From NCBI RefSeq assembly GCF_030161895.1, contig NZ_BSVB01000001.1:434001-498000 (forward strand): DNA of 64,000 bases, in the 5' to 3' direction. The translations under genes were made by a program, and so were the position numbers. The notes under the pieces were generated by a model. The model was not told where the DNA came from. It did no database searches and saw nothing but the letters and a program-made list of their open reading frames with translations. Below are positions 18,214 to 27,967 of this stretch, in pieces (position 1 is the stretch's first letter; each line of letters starts with the position of its first letter). The stretch is from Pseudolysinimonas kribbensis (GTDB lineage: Bacteria > Actinomycetota > Actinomycetes > Actinomycetales > Microbacteriaceae).

Positions 18214-19862
18214 CTACATGCGCTCCGGTGAGCTCACCCCGAGAAGGCCGAGGCCGTTGCGCAGCACCTGACTGGTCGCCTCGTTCAGCCGCAGCCGCGC
18301 CCGGTGCACCGGCTCGACCGGCGCCTCCCCGAGCGGGATCACGCGGCACGAGTCGTACCAGCGGTGGTAGTGGCCGGCGAGCTCCTCGAGGAAGCGGGCC
18401 ACGCGGTGCGGCTCGCGCAGCTCCGCGGCCTGGCGCACGACGCGCGGGTAGTCGGCGAGCGCTCCGAGCAGCACCGACTCGGTGGGGTGGGTGAGGGTGG
18501 ACGCATCGAAGTCGGAGTCGTCGACCCCCGACTCGGCCGCGTTGCGCGCGACGGCGCGGGTGCGCGCGTGGGCGTACTGCACGTAGAAGACCGGATTGTC
18601 GTTGGTGCGCTGGGTCAGCAGGTCGAGGTCGATGTCGACCTGCGAGTCGATCGAGCTGCGCACGAGCGCGTACCGGGCGGCGTCGACGCCGACCGCCTCC
18701 ACCAGGTCCTCGAGGGTGATGACCGTGCCGGCGCGCTTCGACATCCGCACCGCCTGGCCGTCGCGCACGAGGTTCACGAGCTGGCCGATGAGGATCTCGA
18801 GATTGACGTAGGGCACGTCGCCGAACGCGGCGGTCATCGCCATCAGGCGCTGCACATAGCCGTGGTGGTCGGCGCCGAGCATGATGAGGTTGCGCTCGAA
18901 ACCGCGCTCGCGCTTGTTGAGGTAATAGGCCAGGTCGCCCGAGATGTAGGCGCCCTCGCCGTCGGACTTGATGACGACGCGGTCCTTGTCGTCGCCGAAC
19001 TCCGTGGTGCGCAGCCACGTCGCGCCGTCGGCCTCGTAGATGTGACCGAGCTCGCGCAGGCGCTGCACGGCGTGCTCGACCGCGCCCGAGGCGTGCAGCG
19101 AGTCCTCGTGGAAATACACGTCGAAGTCGACGCCGAAGTCGTGCAGCGAGGCCTTGATCTCGCCGAACATGCGCTCGACGCCGAGCTCGCGGAAGGCCTC
19201 CTGCTGCTCGGCGCGCGGGAGCGCATCGAGGTCCCCGGATAGTCGGCCTCGACCGCCGCGGCGATCTCCAGGATGTAGGCGCCCCCGTAGCCGTCGTCCG
19301 GCGCCGGCTCGCCCCGGTGCGCGGCGACCAGGCTGCGCGCGAAGCGATCGATCTGCGAGCCGTGGTCGTTGAAGTAGTACTCCCGGGTGACGATGCCGCC
19401 CTGCGCCTGGAAGATGCGCGCGAGGCTGTCGCCGACGGCGGCCCAGCGCGTGCCGCCGAGGTGCACCGGTCCGGTCGGGTTCGCGGAGACGAACTCGAGG
19501 TTCATGGTGACGCCCTCGTAGAGGTCGCCTTCGCCGTAGTGCTCGCCCTGCTCGACGATGCGGCGCGCGAGCTCACCGGCGGCGGCGGCGTCGAGCCGGA
19601 TGTTGAGGAAGCCCGGTCCGGCGACGTCGGCCTCGGCGATCCCGTCCTCCTGCACGAGGAGCGCGGCGACGTCCGTGGCGAGCTCCCGCGGCACGCGCCC
19701 GAGGCCCTTGGCGAGCTTGAGCGCGAAGCTCGAGGCCCAGTCGCCGTGGTCGCGGTCGCGGGGCCGTTCGAGCGTCACGGAGGTGTCGGCGACCTCGGCA
19801 TCCGGGCCGGCGACCTGGCGGACGACGCGCAGCAGCAGCGCCTGGAGTTCGGCCGGATTCAC
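18214..19862 (-). CDS. argS: Arginyl-tRNA synthetase
   Basis: Charges tRNA-Arg. An N-terminal Arg_tRNA_synt_N region is followed by the HIGH-equivalent [12 protein letters not shown], a KMSK-like VRMSKRAG, and a C-terminal DALR anticodon-binding domain ending [10 protein letters not shown]. Restored length is 549 residues. The GTG start at 19862 ([17 protein letters not shown]) fits the family. The frame breaks at 19233-19236 (CCCC for CCCCC; restores [12 protein letters not shown]); the enzyme is essential, so a sequence error is likely. It is the usual upstream neighbour of lysA; LOG and DUF2993 lie between them here. A tRNA-Arg gene lies nearby on the other strand. Confidence 0.95.
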
Positions 19863-19928
19863 GACGATCGAGCCTAGCCGTCGCGTGTCCCGGCGACCGA
19901 CCGGGGAGCGTCGGTCACAATCGGAGGC

Positions 19929-20525
19929 ATGCCCTCCGCCCGCACCCGCCTGCTCCCGCTCGTCGCCGCGACGGCCCTGCTCGTGCTCGCGGGGTGCACC
20001 CCGGCGCCCGCGCCGACCCACTCGCCGACCCGCACCGCACCCGCGCCGACGGCACACGAGCCCAGCACGAGCCCCGTGCCGACGCCGACCACGAGCGTCG
20101 TGGCCACGCCGGTCGGCAAGAGCTGCGCGCAGCTGATCTCGGCCGACACGATCTACGCCTTCAACCCGAACTTCGTGCCGCTCTCCTCGTGGAAGCCGTC
20201 GGCCGGGACCGCGGCGGCACAGGCGACCGCGTACAAGGGCGTCGCGTGCCGCTGGCAGAACGAGACGAGCAACGACGTGATCGACCTCTCGGTGGCGGAC
20301 CTCGACGCGGCGACGATCGAGTCGCTCAAGAACCAGGCGGTCGACAAGAGCACGCTCGTGCCGACCTACGACGGTGCCGACGAGGGCTACTTCTCGGAAG
20401 GCGACGGCACCGGCACCGCGATCGTGTTCGTGAAGAGCTCCTGGATCGTGCTGACCTCGCAGCAGTTCGCCGAGCCCGGCGATCCCGCCGATCTCGTGGC
20501 ATCGGTGCTCGCTGCGCTCCGGTGA
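19929..20525 (+). CDS. Predicted lipoprotein of unknown function
   Basis: 198 residues with a type II signal peptide: basic start MPSARTR, hydrophobic core [13 protein letters not shown] and lipobox LAGC (Cys at about residue 23). A Thr/Pro/Ala-rich linker follows, then a compact domain with two cysteines (SCAQLI, VACRWQ) likely forming a disulfide outside the membrane. It starts 66 nt from the divergent argS. I do not recognise the folded domain. Confidence 0.8.
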   Translation: MPSARTRLLPLVAATALLVLAGCTPAPAPTHSPTRTAPAPTAHEPSTSPVPTPTTSVVATPVGKSCAQLISADTIYAFNPNFVPLSSWKPSAGTAAAQATAYKGVACRWQNETSNDVIDLSVADLDAATIESLKNQAVDKSTLVPTYDGADEGYFSEGDGTGTAIVFVKSSWIVLTSQQFAEPGDPADLVASVLAALR

Positions 20526-20553
20526 GGGCGCGGCGCGGTAGGCTGGCCCTCTC

Positions 20554-20626
20554 GCGTCTGTAGCTCAGTGGATAGAGCACTGCCCTCCGGAGGCAGGTGT
20601 CGGAGGTTCGAATCCTCTCAGACGCA
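20554..20626 (+). tRNA. tRNA-Arg (anticodon CCG)
   Basis: Acceptor stem GCGTCTG pairs with CAGACGC; D arm GCTC/GAGC; anticodon arm CTGCC-CTCCGGA-GGCAG gives anticodon CCG; T arm GGAGG-TTCGAAT-CCTCT. Discriminator A; CCA is not encoded (ACC then G). It reads the Arg codon CGG. Confidence 0.97.
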
Positions 20627-20646
20627 CCGGAATGAAGGAGTCGTAC

Positions 20647-21731
20647 GTGGGGCGCATCGTCATCGCGCCCGACTCCTTCAAGGGCTCGCTCGACGCGGCG
20701 CCGGTCGCCGACGCGATCGCGGCCGGATGGCGCTCGGTGCGTCCCGACGACGAGCTCGTGCTGCTGCCCCAGGCCGACGGCGGCGAGGGCACGCTCGACG
20801 CGGTCGCCTCCGCGGTGCCGCTGGCGAGGGTGCGGGATGCCGGGCCGGTCACCGGCCCCGACGGCCGCCCCGTGGAGGGGCATTGGCTTCTCCTTCCCGA
20901 CGGCACCGCGGTGATCGAGCTCGCGCAGCCGTCCGGACTGCCGCTCATGGCCGCCCTCGACCCGCTCGGCGCGACGACCCGCGGCCTCGGCGAGGTCATC
21001 GGCCGCGCCCTCGACGAGGCGCCCGCCCGGCTCGTCATCGGGCTCGGCGGGTCGGCGTCGACCGACGGCGGCGCGGGCGCCCTCGCCGCGCTGGGGCTGG
21101 GCCTGCTCGACGAGGCGGGGGTCGCGATCCCGGACGGCGGCGGCGCCCTCGCGCAGCTGGCCCGCATCGACCGGAGCGGCCTGCGCCCGGCGCCCCCGGC
21201 GGCGTGCGCCTGCTCAGCGACGTGACCGCCCCGCTTTTCGGTCCCCGCGGCGCCGCCGCGGTGTTCGGCCCGCAGAAGGGAGCGGGCCCCGACGACGTGG
21301 CGGCGCTGGACGCCGCGCTCGCGCGCTTCGCGGGGCTGCTCGGGGGCGACCCGGAACGGGCCGGCGCCGGTGCCGCGGGCGGCACGGGCTACGGGTTCGC
21401 CGCTGCCTGGGGCGCCGTGCTCGAACCCGGCTCGTCGGCGATCGCCGAGCTCACGGGGCTGACGGCCGCGGCCGCCGGGGCCGATGTGCTGCTCACCGGC
21501 GAGGGGCGCTTCGACGCGACCTCTCGCACCGGCAAGGCCGTCGGCAACGCGCTCGAGCTCGTGGCCGGCACCACCGCCCGGGCCGGCGTGATCTCCGGGC
21601 GGGTGGATGCCGATCCCGGCTGCTGGAGCGTCGCCCTGGTCGACCTGGCCGGCTCGCCCGACGAGGCGCTGCGCGACCCCGCGCGCTGGCTCGCGGAGGC
21701 GGGCGCCGCAGCGGCGCGCGCCCTCGGCTGA
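20647..21731 (+). CDS. Glycerate kinase (GlxK/GarK family)
   Basis: Phosphorylates D-glycerate with ATP, feeding glycerate into lower glycolysis. The family start VGRIVIAPDSFKGSL is preceded by GAAGGAG 6 nt before GTG 20647, so this start is preferred over the in-frame ATG at 20632. Other signatures: LPQADGGEGTLDAV, LGGSASTDGGAGALAALG and TGEGRFDATSRTGKAVG. Restored length is 361 residues. The frame breaks between 21193 and 21202 (a base missing so that APPGGVRLLSDVTAPL is restored). It begins just after tRNA-Arg. Confidence 0.92.
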
Positions 21732-21740
21732 GCGACCCGC

Positions 21741-23171
21741 TCAGCTCGCCGAATGCGACTCGAGGAACTCGTAGAGCTCGCGGTCGTCGACCCCCGGGAA
21801 CGTTCCGGACGGCAGCGGCGAGAAGATGTGCGCGTGCACCTTGGCGCTCGTCCACGCCTTGCCCGACCAGTGCTCGGCCAGCTCCTGCGGCGGCCGACGG
21901 CAGCAGGAGGCGTCCGGGCAGCGTGACTGCTCGCGCGTCGTCGTCTCGCGCCCGCGGAACCACTTCGACTCCGCGAACGGCACCCCCAGCGTGATCGAGA
22001 ACTCCTCGGTCGCGCTCGTGCCGATCTGGGTGGACTCGAAGAAGCTCCCCTCGGGCGTGTCGGAGTACTGGTAGTACTCGGTCGTGCGGTTCGTGCGGTC
22101 GAACGCCCGGCGGGCCGCCCACCGCCGGCACACGAGCTCGCCCTCCGTCGACCCGGTGACGTCGACCGGCAGCCGCAGCCCGTCGTTCTCGTACGCCTTG
22201 GAGACCGCGCCGTCGCCGCCGACCCGGAGGAAGTGCCAGGTCATGCCGAGGTGCGGCGTCGCGATGTTCGTGAACCGAAGCGCCGCCGACTCGTGCGTCG
22301 TGCCGAAGGCGTCACGGAAGTCCTCGATCGCGATGTTGCGGTCGGCCTTGGCCTGCCGCAGGAAGTCGACGGACTGCTGCAGCGGCATCAGGCAGGCGGC
22401 GGCGAAGTAGTTGATCTCGAGCCGCTGCCGCAGGAACTGCGCGTAACTGGTGGGCGCCTGGTGTTCGAGCAGGCGGTGCGCGATCGCCTGCAACGCCATC
22501 GACCGGAGCCCGTGCCCGCCCGGCACGGATGCCGGCGGCAGGTAGATGCGCCCGTTCTCGATGTCGGTGACCGATCGGGCCGAGTGCGGCAGGTCGCCCA
22601 CGTGCACGAGCTCGAATCCGAGACGTTCCGCCATCTCGCGCACCTCCCGGTGCTGCAGGGCGCCGGTGGTATGGCCGACGGCGGAAAGCTGCTCCTCGGC
22701 GATCGCCTCGATCTCGGGCAGATGGTTGTCGCGCGTCCTCATCCACGCCCGCAGGTCGGTGTTGGCCCTCCGCGCCTCCTCGGGGGTCGCGATCGCCTCG
22801 CGCGAGCGGCGGGCGAGCTCGCGATGCAGGCCGACGATCGCGCGCAGGGTGTCGTCGCTCATGCTCCGCCCGGCGCGCAGCGTCGGCAGCCCCAGCCCGG
22901 CGTACACGGGGCTGGCCTGGGCGCTCTCGAGCTCGATCTCGAGCGCGGCGCGCTCGGTGGGCGGGGCGGGATCGAGCAGGGCGGCGACCGGCACGTCCAG
23001 CGCCTCGGCGATCGAACCGAGCAGCGAGAGCCGCGGCTCCCGGCGGCCGTTCTCCACGAGCGAGAGCTGACTCGCGGCGACGCCCACCCGGCCGCCGAGC
23101 TGATCGAGGGTCAGGCCGGAGGCACCGCGGAAGTGCCGGATGCGCTGGCCGAGGGTCGCAAGATCGCTCAT
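21741..23171 (-). CDS. RamB/ScfR-like transcriptional regulator (XRE HTH, ImmA/IrrE-like core, DUF2083)
   Basis: 476 residues. The N-terminal XRE helix-turn-helix (LGQRIRHFRGASGLTLDQLGGRVGVAASQLSLVE) is followed by a region with the HxxxH-like segment of IrrE/ImmA-type proteins in degenerate form and a C-terminal DUF2083 domain with conserved cysteines (CPDASCCRRPP). This architecture is that of RamB, which in corynebacteria controls acetate and glyoxylate genes, possibly sensing acyl-CoA. It is divergent from pckG, fitting control of gluconeogenic carbon flow. The start at ATG 23171 is preferred over an upstream in-frame ATG because similarity begins MSDLATLGQRI. Confidence 0.85.
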   Translation of the reverse strand: MSDLATLGQRIRHFRGASGLTLDQLGGRVGVAASQLSLVENGRREPRLSLLGSIAEALDVPVAALLDPAPPTERAALEIELESAQASPVYAGLGLPTLRAGRSMSDDTLRAIVGLHRELARRSREAIATPEEARRANTDLRAWMRTRDNHLPEIEAIAEEQLSAVGHTTGALQHREVREMAERLGFELVHVGDLPHSARSVTDIENGRIYLPPASVPGGHGLRSMALQAIAHRLLEHQAPTSYAQFLRQRLEINYFAAACLMPLQQSVDFLRQAKADRNIAIEDFRDAFGTTHESAALRFTNIATPHLGMTWHFLRVGGDGAVSKAYENDGLRLPVDVTGSTEGELVCRRWAARRAFDRTNRTTEYYQYSDTPEGSFFESTQIGTSATEEFSITLGVPFAESKWFRGRETTTREQSRCPDASCCRRPPQELAEHWSGKAWTSAKVHAHIFSPLPSGTFPGVDDRELYEFLESHSAS

Positions 23172-23191
23172 AGGCGCATCATACGGAAAGA

Positions 23192-23213
23192 TCGTGGATT
23201 CTTTCATCCACGA
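23192..23213. promoter_or_regulatory. Operator-like palindrome in the ramB-like/pckG divergent promoter
   Basis: Arms TCGTGGAT and ATCCACGA are separated by TCTTTC. A related half-degenerate copy, ATCGTGGA ... ATCACCGAT, lies at 23243-23263. Two similar sites 50 bp apart in a 134-nt divergent intergenic region suggest binding sites for the RamB-like regulator; this is inference. Confidence 0.6.
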
Positions 23214-23305
23214 GAGCGGCACATCGGCGGTTCTGCTGCGCGATCGTGGAATGCATCACCGATCTTGCAGGGCGATCCGCCACCGTCGCCGGAAGGAGTC
23301 AGCAC

Positions 23306-25179
23306 ATGACCCTCGTGGACGACGAGCGCGGGATCACCGCATCCCCGCTCTCCGGGCCGATCCCCGTCATCCCGCCCGTGCCCGCACCGGCCGGCGCCGA
23401 CCCCGGCGTGGTCGCCTGGGTCTCCCGCATCGCCGCCCTCACCACCCCCGACGACGTCGTCTGGGTCGACGGCTCCCGTGCGGAGCAGGACGCGCTCATC
23501 CGGGGCATGGTGGAGCGCGGCACGCTCATCCAGGTCAACCCCGAGCACCGCCCGTACAGCTTCGTCGCCCGCAGCCACCCCGATGACGTCGCGCGGGTCG
23601 AGTCCCGCACCTTCATCTGCTCCGCCGACGAGGCGGACGCCGGTCCCACCAACAACTGGATGGCGCCCGACGAGATGCGGGCGACGCTCGAGCCGCTGTT
23701 CGCGGGCTGCATGCGCGGCCGCACCATGTACGTCATGGCGTACTCACTGGGCCCGCTGGGAAGCCCGCTCGCCCGGATCGGCGTGCAGGTCACCGACTCC
23801 CCTACGTCGTCGTCTCGACCGGGATCATGACCCGGATGGGCTCCGCCGCCCTCGCGCAGATCGGCCGCGGCACCGAGTGGGTGCCCGCGGTGCACTCGGT
23901 CGGATCCCCGCTCGAGCCGGGGCAGGACGACGTGGCGTGGCCGTGCAACGACGTGAAGTACATCTCGCACTTCCCCGAGACACGCGAGATCTGGTCGTAC
24001 GGATCGGCGTACGGCGGCAACGCCCTGCTGGCCAAGAAGGCGTTCGCCCTGCGGATCGCGAGCGTCATGGCGCGGGACGAGGGCTGGCTCGCCGAGCACA
24101 TGCTGATCATCAAGGCGACGGACCCCCGGGGCCGGATCTTCCACGTCGCGGCCGCGTTCCCGAGCGCCTGCGGCAAGACGAACTTCGCGATGCTGCAGCC
24201 GACGATCCCGGGCTGGAGCATCGAGACGATCGGCGACGACATCGCCTGGCTCGCCATCGGCGACGACGGGCGGCTGCGCGCGATCAACCCGGAGGCCGGC
24301 TTCTTCGGCGTCGCTCCCGGCACGGGCGTGAGCACCAACAAGACCGCGATCGAGACCCTCTGGGGCAACACGATCTTCACCAACGTCGCGGTGCGCGACG
24401 ACGGCGACGTCTGGTGGGAGGGGCTGACCGATTACACGCCCGAGCACCTGACCGACTGGAGGGGCGAGGACTGGACACCGGCATCCGGTCGCCCCGCCGC
24501 GCACCCCAACTCCCGCTTCACCGTGAGCGCCGCCCAGTCACCGAGCATCTCGGACGACTGGGACGACCCGCGGGGCGTCGTCATCGACGCGATCATCTTC
24601 GGCGGTCGCCGCGCGACCAACGTGCCTCTGGTGGCGGAGGCACGGGACTGGGAGCACGGCGTCTTCATGGGCGCCACGGTCTCGTCCGAGCGCACGGCGG
24701 CCGCCGAGGGCACCGTCGGGCAGCTGCGTCGCGACCCGTTCGCGATGCTGCCCTTCTGCGGCTACAACATGGCCGACTACTGGAGTCACTGGCTCGAGAT
24801 GGGCCGCCGGCTCCGCTCCTCCGGCGGGGTGCCGCGCGTCTTCCAGGTCAACTGGTTCCGGCGCGACGCCGACGGCCGCTTCCTCTGGCCGGGGTTCGGC
24901 GACAACGCCCGCGTGCTGGCGTGGATCCTCGAGCGCGTCGACGGCACGGCGGAGGCGACCGCGAGCCCGCTCGGCTGGATCCCGGCGCCCGGCGCGCTCG
25001 ACCTCGAGGGCTCCGGTGTCGACGACGCCGACCTCGCGCGGCTGTTCGCGATCGAGCCCGAGGCCTGGCTGCGCGAGGCGGACGACGCGGAGGAGTTCCT
25101 GACGAGCTTCGGCGACCGGGTTCCGGATGCCGTGCTCGCCCAGCTCGAGGAGCTGCGCGCCCGCCTGCGCGCGGCCTAG
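23306..25179 (+). CDS. pckG: Phosphoenolpyruvate carboxykinase (GTP)
   Basis: Converts oxaloacetate and GTP to PEP and CO2, the entry step of gluconeogenesis. Restored length is 624 residues. The hallmark [13 protein letters not shown] (about residue 285-297, reactive Cys plus P-loop) is present, with further blocks [30 protein letters not shown] and [15 protein letters not shown] 23306 has GGAAGGAG 7 nt upstream. The frame breaks at 23799-23802 (CCCC for CCCCC; restores [17 protein letters not shown]). It is divergent from the RamB-like regulator. Confidence 0.96.
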
Positions 25180-25250
25180 CCACCGGTCGGCGCGGCGGCG
25201 GCGACCGCGCGACCCGCTCGGCCCGCGCGGATTTCTGCTGTGATGGTTGG

Positions 25251-26057
25251 ATGCTGAGCTTCGTGGTCGTGCCGCAGTGGCAGGGATCGCCCTCCTCGCG
25301 GGCGATGCGCCTCGCCGAGGGGGCCGCCGCGATCCGCGGCGACCTGCCACCGCAGGCGACGCGGGAGATCGCCGTGCCGCTGGAGGCGGGCGACGAGCAG
25401 AACACCGGGATCGCGCGGTTCAGCTCGCTGCAGCTCGTGCGCGAACGGCTCGCCGACGCGCTCGAGGAGCTGCCGGGGCCGTCCGTCGTGATCGGCGGCG
25501 ACTGCGCCGTCTCGGACGCGGCGGTGCGGCATGCGGCCGGGCGGCATCCGGAGGTCGCCGTCGTCTGGTTCGACGCCCACCCGGACCTTAACACCGGCGC
25601 GAGCTCCCCGTCGGGCGCGTATGCGGGCATGGTGCTGCGCTCGGTCGTCGATCACGGGATCGTGGCGCCGACGCGGGTCGTGCTGGCGGGAGCGCGTTCC
25701 TGGGATCCCGAGGAGGAGAGCTTCGCGCGGGCATCCTCGATCGCGACGATCGCGGCCGACGCCGTGGACGCCGAGCCGCTCGTCGCGGCGGTCGAGGCGA
25801 CCGGCGCGGATGCGGTGTACCTGCACATCGACCTCGACGTGCTCGACCCGGGCGAGCTGCGCGGCCTGCTGGATCCCGAGCCGTTCGGGGTGCCGGCGAC
25901 GCGGCTGGTCGCGGCGATCCGGGCGCTCGTGCAGCGTTTCCCGCTCGCGGGCGCGACGATCGCCGCCTACGCGCCGGCCGGGCCGGACGACCTCGCGGAC
26001 GACGGCCCCACCATCCTGCGGATCATCGGCGCCCTCGGCTCGCGCGCCGCGAGCTGA
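25251..26057 (+). CDS. Arginase/agmatinase/formimidoglutamase-family hydrolase
   Basis: Ureohydrolase fold with a binuclear metal site. Metal-ligand motifs are visible: GGDCAVS (in place of GGDHS), WFDAHPDLNT and LHIDLDVLDP. The substrate (arginine, agmatine, formimidoglutamate or other) cannot be told from sequence; the GGDC variant replaces the usual first histidine ligand, so it may not be a classical arginase. 268 residues, ATG at 25251. It is 71 nt downstream of pckG on the same strand. Confidence 0.87.
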   Translation: MLSFVVVPQWQGSPSSRAMRLAEGAAAIRGDLPPQATREIAVPLEAGDEQNTGIARFSSLQLVRERLADALEELPGPSVVIGGDCAVSDAAVRHAAGRHPEVAVVWFDAHPDLNTGASSPSGAYAGMVLRSVVDHGIVAPTRVVLAGARSWDPEEESFARASSIATIAADAVDAEPLVAAVEATGADAVYLHIDLDVLDPGELRGLLDPEPFGVPATRLVAAIRALVQRFPLAGATIAAYAPAGPDDLADDGPTILRIIGALGSRAAS

Positions 26058-26110
26058 CGTCTTCCTCCTCGGGGCTGCACGCACCCCGCCGGACCGGGCA
26101 GGCTGTGCGT

Positions 26111-27544
26111 ATGGCTGAAGCGGAGTACGACGTCATCGTCATCGGCGGCGGCGCGGTGGGCGAGAACGTCGCCGACCGTGCCGTGCAGGGCGGCCTGTCG
26201 GCCGTCATCGTGGAGTCCGAGCTCGTCGGGGGCGAGTGCTCCTACTGGGCGTGCATGCCGTCGAAGGCGCTGCTGCGCGCGGGCGCCGCGCTGCGGGCGG
26301 CGCGCGACGTGCGCGGAGCCGCGCAGTCGGTGACCGGCGGCGTCGACCCCTCGGAGGCGTTCGCCCGGCGCTCCGAGATCATCCACGACTGGGACGACAG
26401 CTCCCAGGTCGAGTGGGTCGAGGGTGCGCACATCGGGCTCGTGCGCGGTCACGCCCGGTTCACCGGCCCGAAGGCGCTGCGGGTGGAGGCCGCCGACGGC
26501 ACGGTCACCGAGCTGACGGCGCGCCACGCCGTCGTCGTCAGCACCGGCAGCGATCCGCTGCTGCCGGACGTGCCCGGCCTCGCCGATGTGCGGCCGTGGA
26601 CCAGCCGTGACGCGACGAGCGCGACGCGGGCGCCGGCGACGCTCGCGATCCTCGGCGGCGGCGTCGTCGCCTGCGAGATGGCGACCGCGTACGCATCGTT
26701 CGGCACGGCGGTCACCCTCGTCGTCCGCGGGCAGGCGCTGCTGACCGGCCAGGAGCCGTTCGCCGGCGAGCTCGTGCGCGCGTCGCTCGAGAAGGCGGGC
26801 GTGAGCATCCGGATGGGCGCGGAGGCGGCATCCGCCCGCCGCGATGACGACGGGGTCACCCTCTCGCTGACGGACGGCGGCTCGCTGACCGCCGAGGAGG
26901 TGCTCGTGGCGATCGGCCGCACGCCGCGCACGACCGACCTGGGCCTCGAGGCGATCGGACTCACTCCCGGCGACTGGATGCAGGTCGACGACACCCTGCG
27001 CGTGGTGTCGGCCGGCGCGGACGGGTTCGACTGGCTGTACTCCACGGGCGACGCGAACCACCGCGCGCTGCTCACCCACCAGGGCAAGTACCAGGCCCGG
27101 GCGTGCGGCGACGTCATCGTCGCGCGTGCGAAGGGCGAGCCGGTCGACGACGCCCCGTGGGGGCGGCACGTGGCGACGGCCGACCACGAGGCCGTGCCGC
27201 AGGTCACCTTCACCGACCCCGAGGTGGCGTCGGTGGGGCTGACCGCTGCGGCGGCCGAGAAGGCCGGATACCGCACGCGCGTCGTCGACTACGACCTGTC
27301 GTGGCTCGCGGGGGCCTCCGTGCACGCCGACCATTACGAGGGGAAGGCGCGGGCGATCGTCGACGAGGACCGCAAGGTGCTGCTCGGTGTGACCTTCGCC
27401 GGCCCGGACGTCTCGGAGATGCTGCAGGCCGCGACGATCGCGGTGGTCGGCCAGGTGCCGCTCGATCGGCTCTGGCACGCCGTTCCGGCGTACCCGACGC
27501 TCAACGAGGTGTGGCTGCGGTTCCTGGAGACCTACGGGCGCTGA
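26111..27544 (+). CDS. Flavoprotein disulfide reductase (dihydrolipoyl dehydrogenase-like)
   Basis: Pyridine-nucleotide disulfide oxidoreductase, class I. FAD-binding VIVIGGGAVGENVADRA comes first, then the redox pair in GGECSYWACMPSKALLR (Cys-x4-Cys), a second dinucleotide fold ILGGGVVACEMATAYASFG, FAD-contact YSTGDAN and the C-terminal catalytic HAVPAYPTLNE. Length is about 477 residues. The CSYWAC loop differs from the CLNVGC of true E3, so the physiological disulfide is unknown. ATG 26111 (in-frame GTG at 26105 is an alternative). Confidence 0.9.
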   Translation: MAEAEYDVIVIGGGAVGENVADRAVQGGLSAVIVESELVGGECSYWACMPSKALLRAGAALRAARDVRGAAQSVTGGVDPSEAFARRSEIIHDWDDSSQVEWVEGAHIGLVRGHARFTGPKALRVEAADGTVTELTARHAVVVSTGSDPLLPDVPGLADVRPWTSRDATSATRAPATLAILGGGVVACEMATAYASFGTAVTLVVRGQALLTGQEPFAGELVRASLEKAGVSIRMGAEAASARRDDDGVTLSLTDGGSLTAEEVLVAIGRTPRTTDLGLEAIGLTPGDWMQVDDTLRVVSAGADGFDWLYSTGDANHRALLTHQGKYQARACGDVIVARAKGEPVDDAPWGRHVATADHEAVPQVTFTDPEVASVGLTAAAAEKAGYRTRVVDYDLSWLAGASVHADHYEGKARAIVDEDRKVLLGVTFAGPDVSEMLQAATIAVVGQVPLDRLWHAVPAYPTLNEVWLRFLETYGR

Positions 27545-27582
27545 GGCCGACGGACGCCGAGGCCGACGGAGGCCGGGCGGGT

Positions 27583-27936
27583 TCAGCTGACGAGCGTGCG
27601 CGCGTTCGCGTCGCCGGAGGTCCACGCGTAGACGCGGTGCTCGCGGTCGGCCTCGATCGGCAGCATCTCCTCGAGCCAGACCTCGACGGCGCGCGTCAGC
27701 GACTGGCCGCGCTCGCGCAGCAGCCAGGTGACGCAGACCCGCCCGGGCGCGCGGACGGGGCGGATGTCGTCGGCGCTCTGCGCCTCGACGAACACCTGCC
27801 CGCGGGCCTTGGCGGGGAGGGTCGCGAGCACGGTCTCCGCGATCGGGAGGTCGTCGGTCGTCACGCCGAGCAGCACGAGGTCGCCGACGACGGGGTTCCA
27901 CGAGATGGAAGCCGGGAGCACGTCGGTGAGGAGCAT
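27583..27936 (-). CDS. Small siderophore-interacting protein (SIP) domain protein
   Basis: 117 residues corresponding to the C-terminal SIP domain of ferric-siderophore reductases (LVLLGVTTDDLPIAETVLATLP, GQVFVEAQSADDI, VTWLLRERG). The FAD-binding half found in full-length family members is absent, so it may bind NAD(P)H or partner with another flavoprotein in iron release. ATG at 27936 follows a good -10 (TATACT at 27946-27951) with a short leader, and an iron-box palindrome overlaps that promoter, consistent with induction in low iron. Confidence 0.85.
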   Translation of the reverse strand: MLLTDVLPASISWNPVVGDLVLLGVTTDDLPIAETVLATLPAKARGQVFVEAQSADDIRPVRAPGRVCVTWLLRERGQSLTRAVEVWLEEMLPIEADREHRVYAWTSGDANARTLVS

Positions 27937-27948
27937 CGTGCTGCCAGT

Positions 27949-27967
27949 ATAGGCAAGCCTTACCTAT
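27949..27967. promoter_or_regulatory. DtxR/IdeR-type iron box
   Basis: ATAGGCAAGCCTTACCTAT matches 13 of 19 positions of the iron-box consensus TTAGGTTAGGCTAACCTAA and is itself near-palindromic. It overlaps the -10 of the SIP gene and also contains the stop codon (27964-27966) of the neighbouring amidase gene. Confidence 0.8.
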
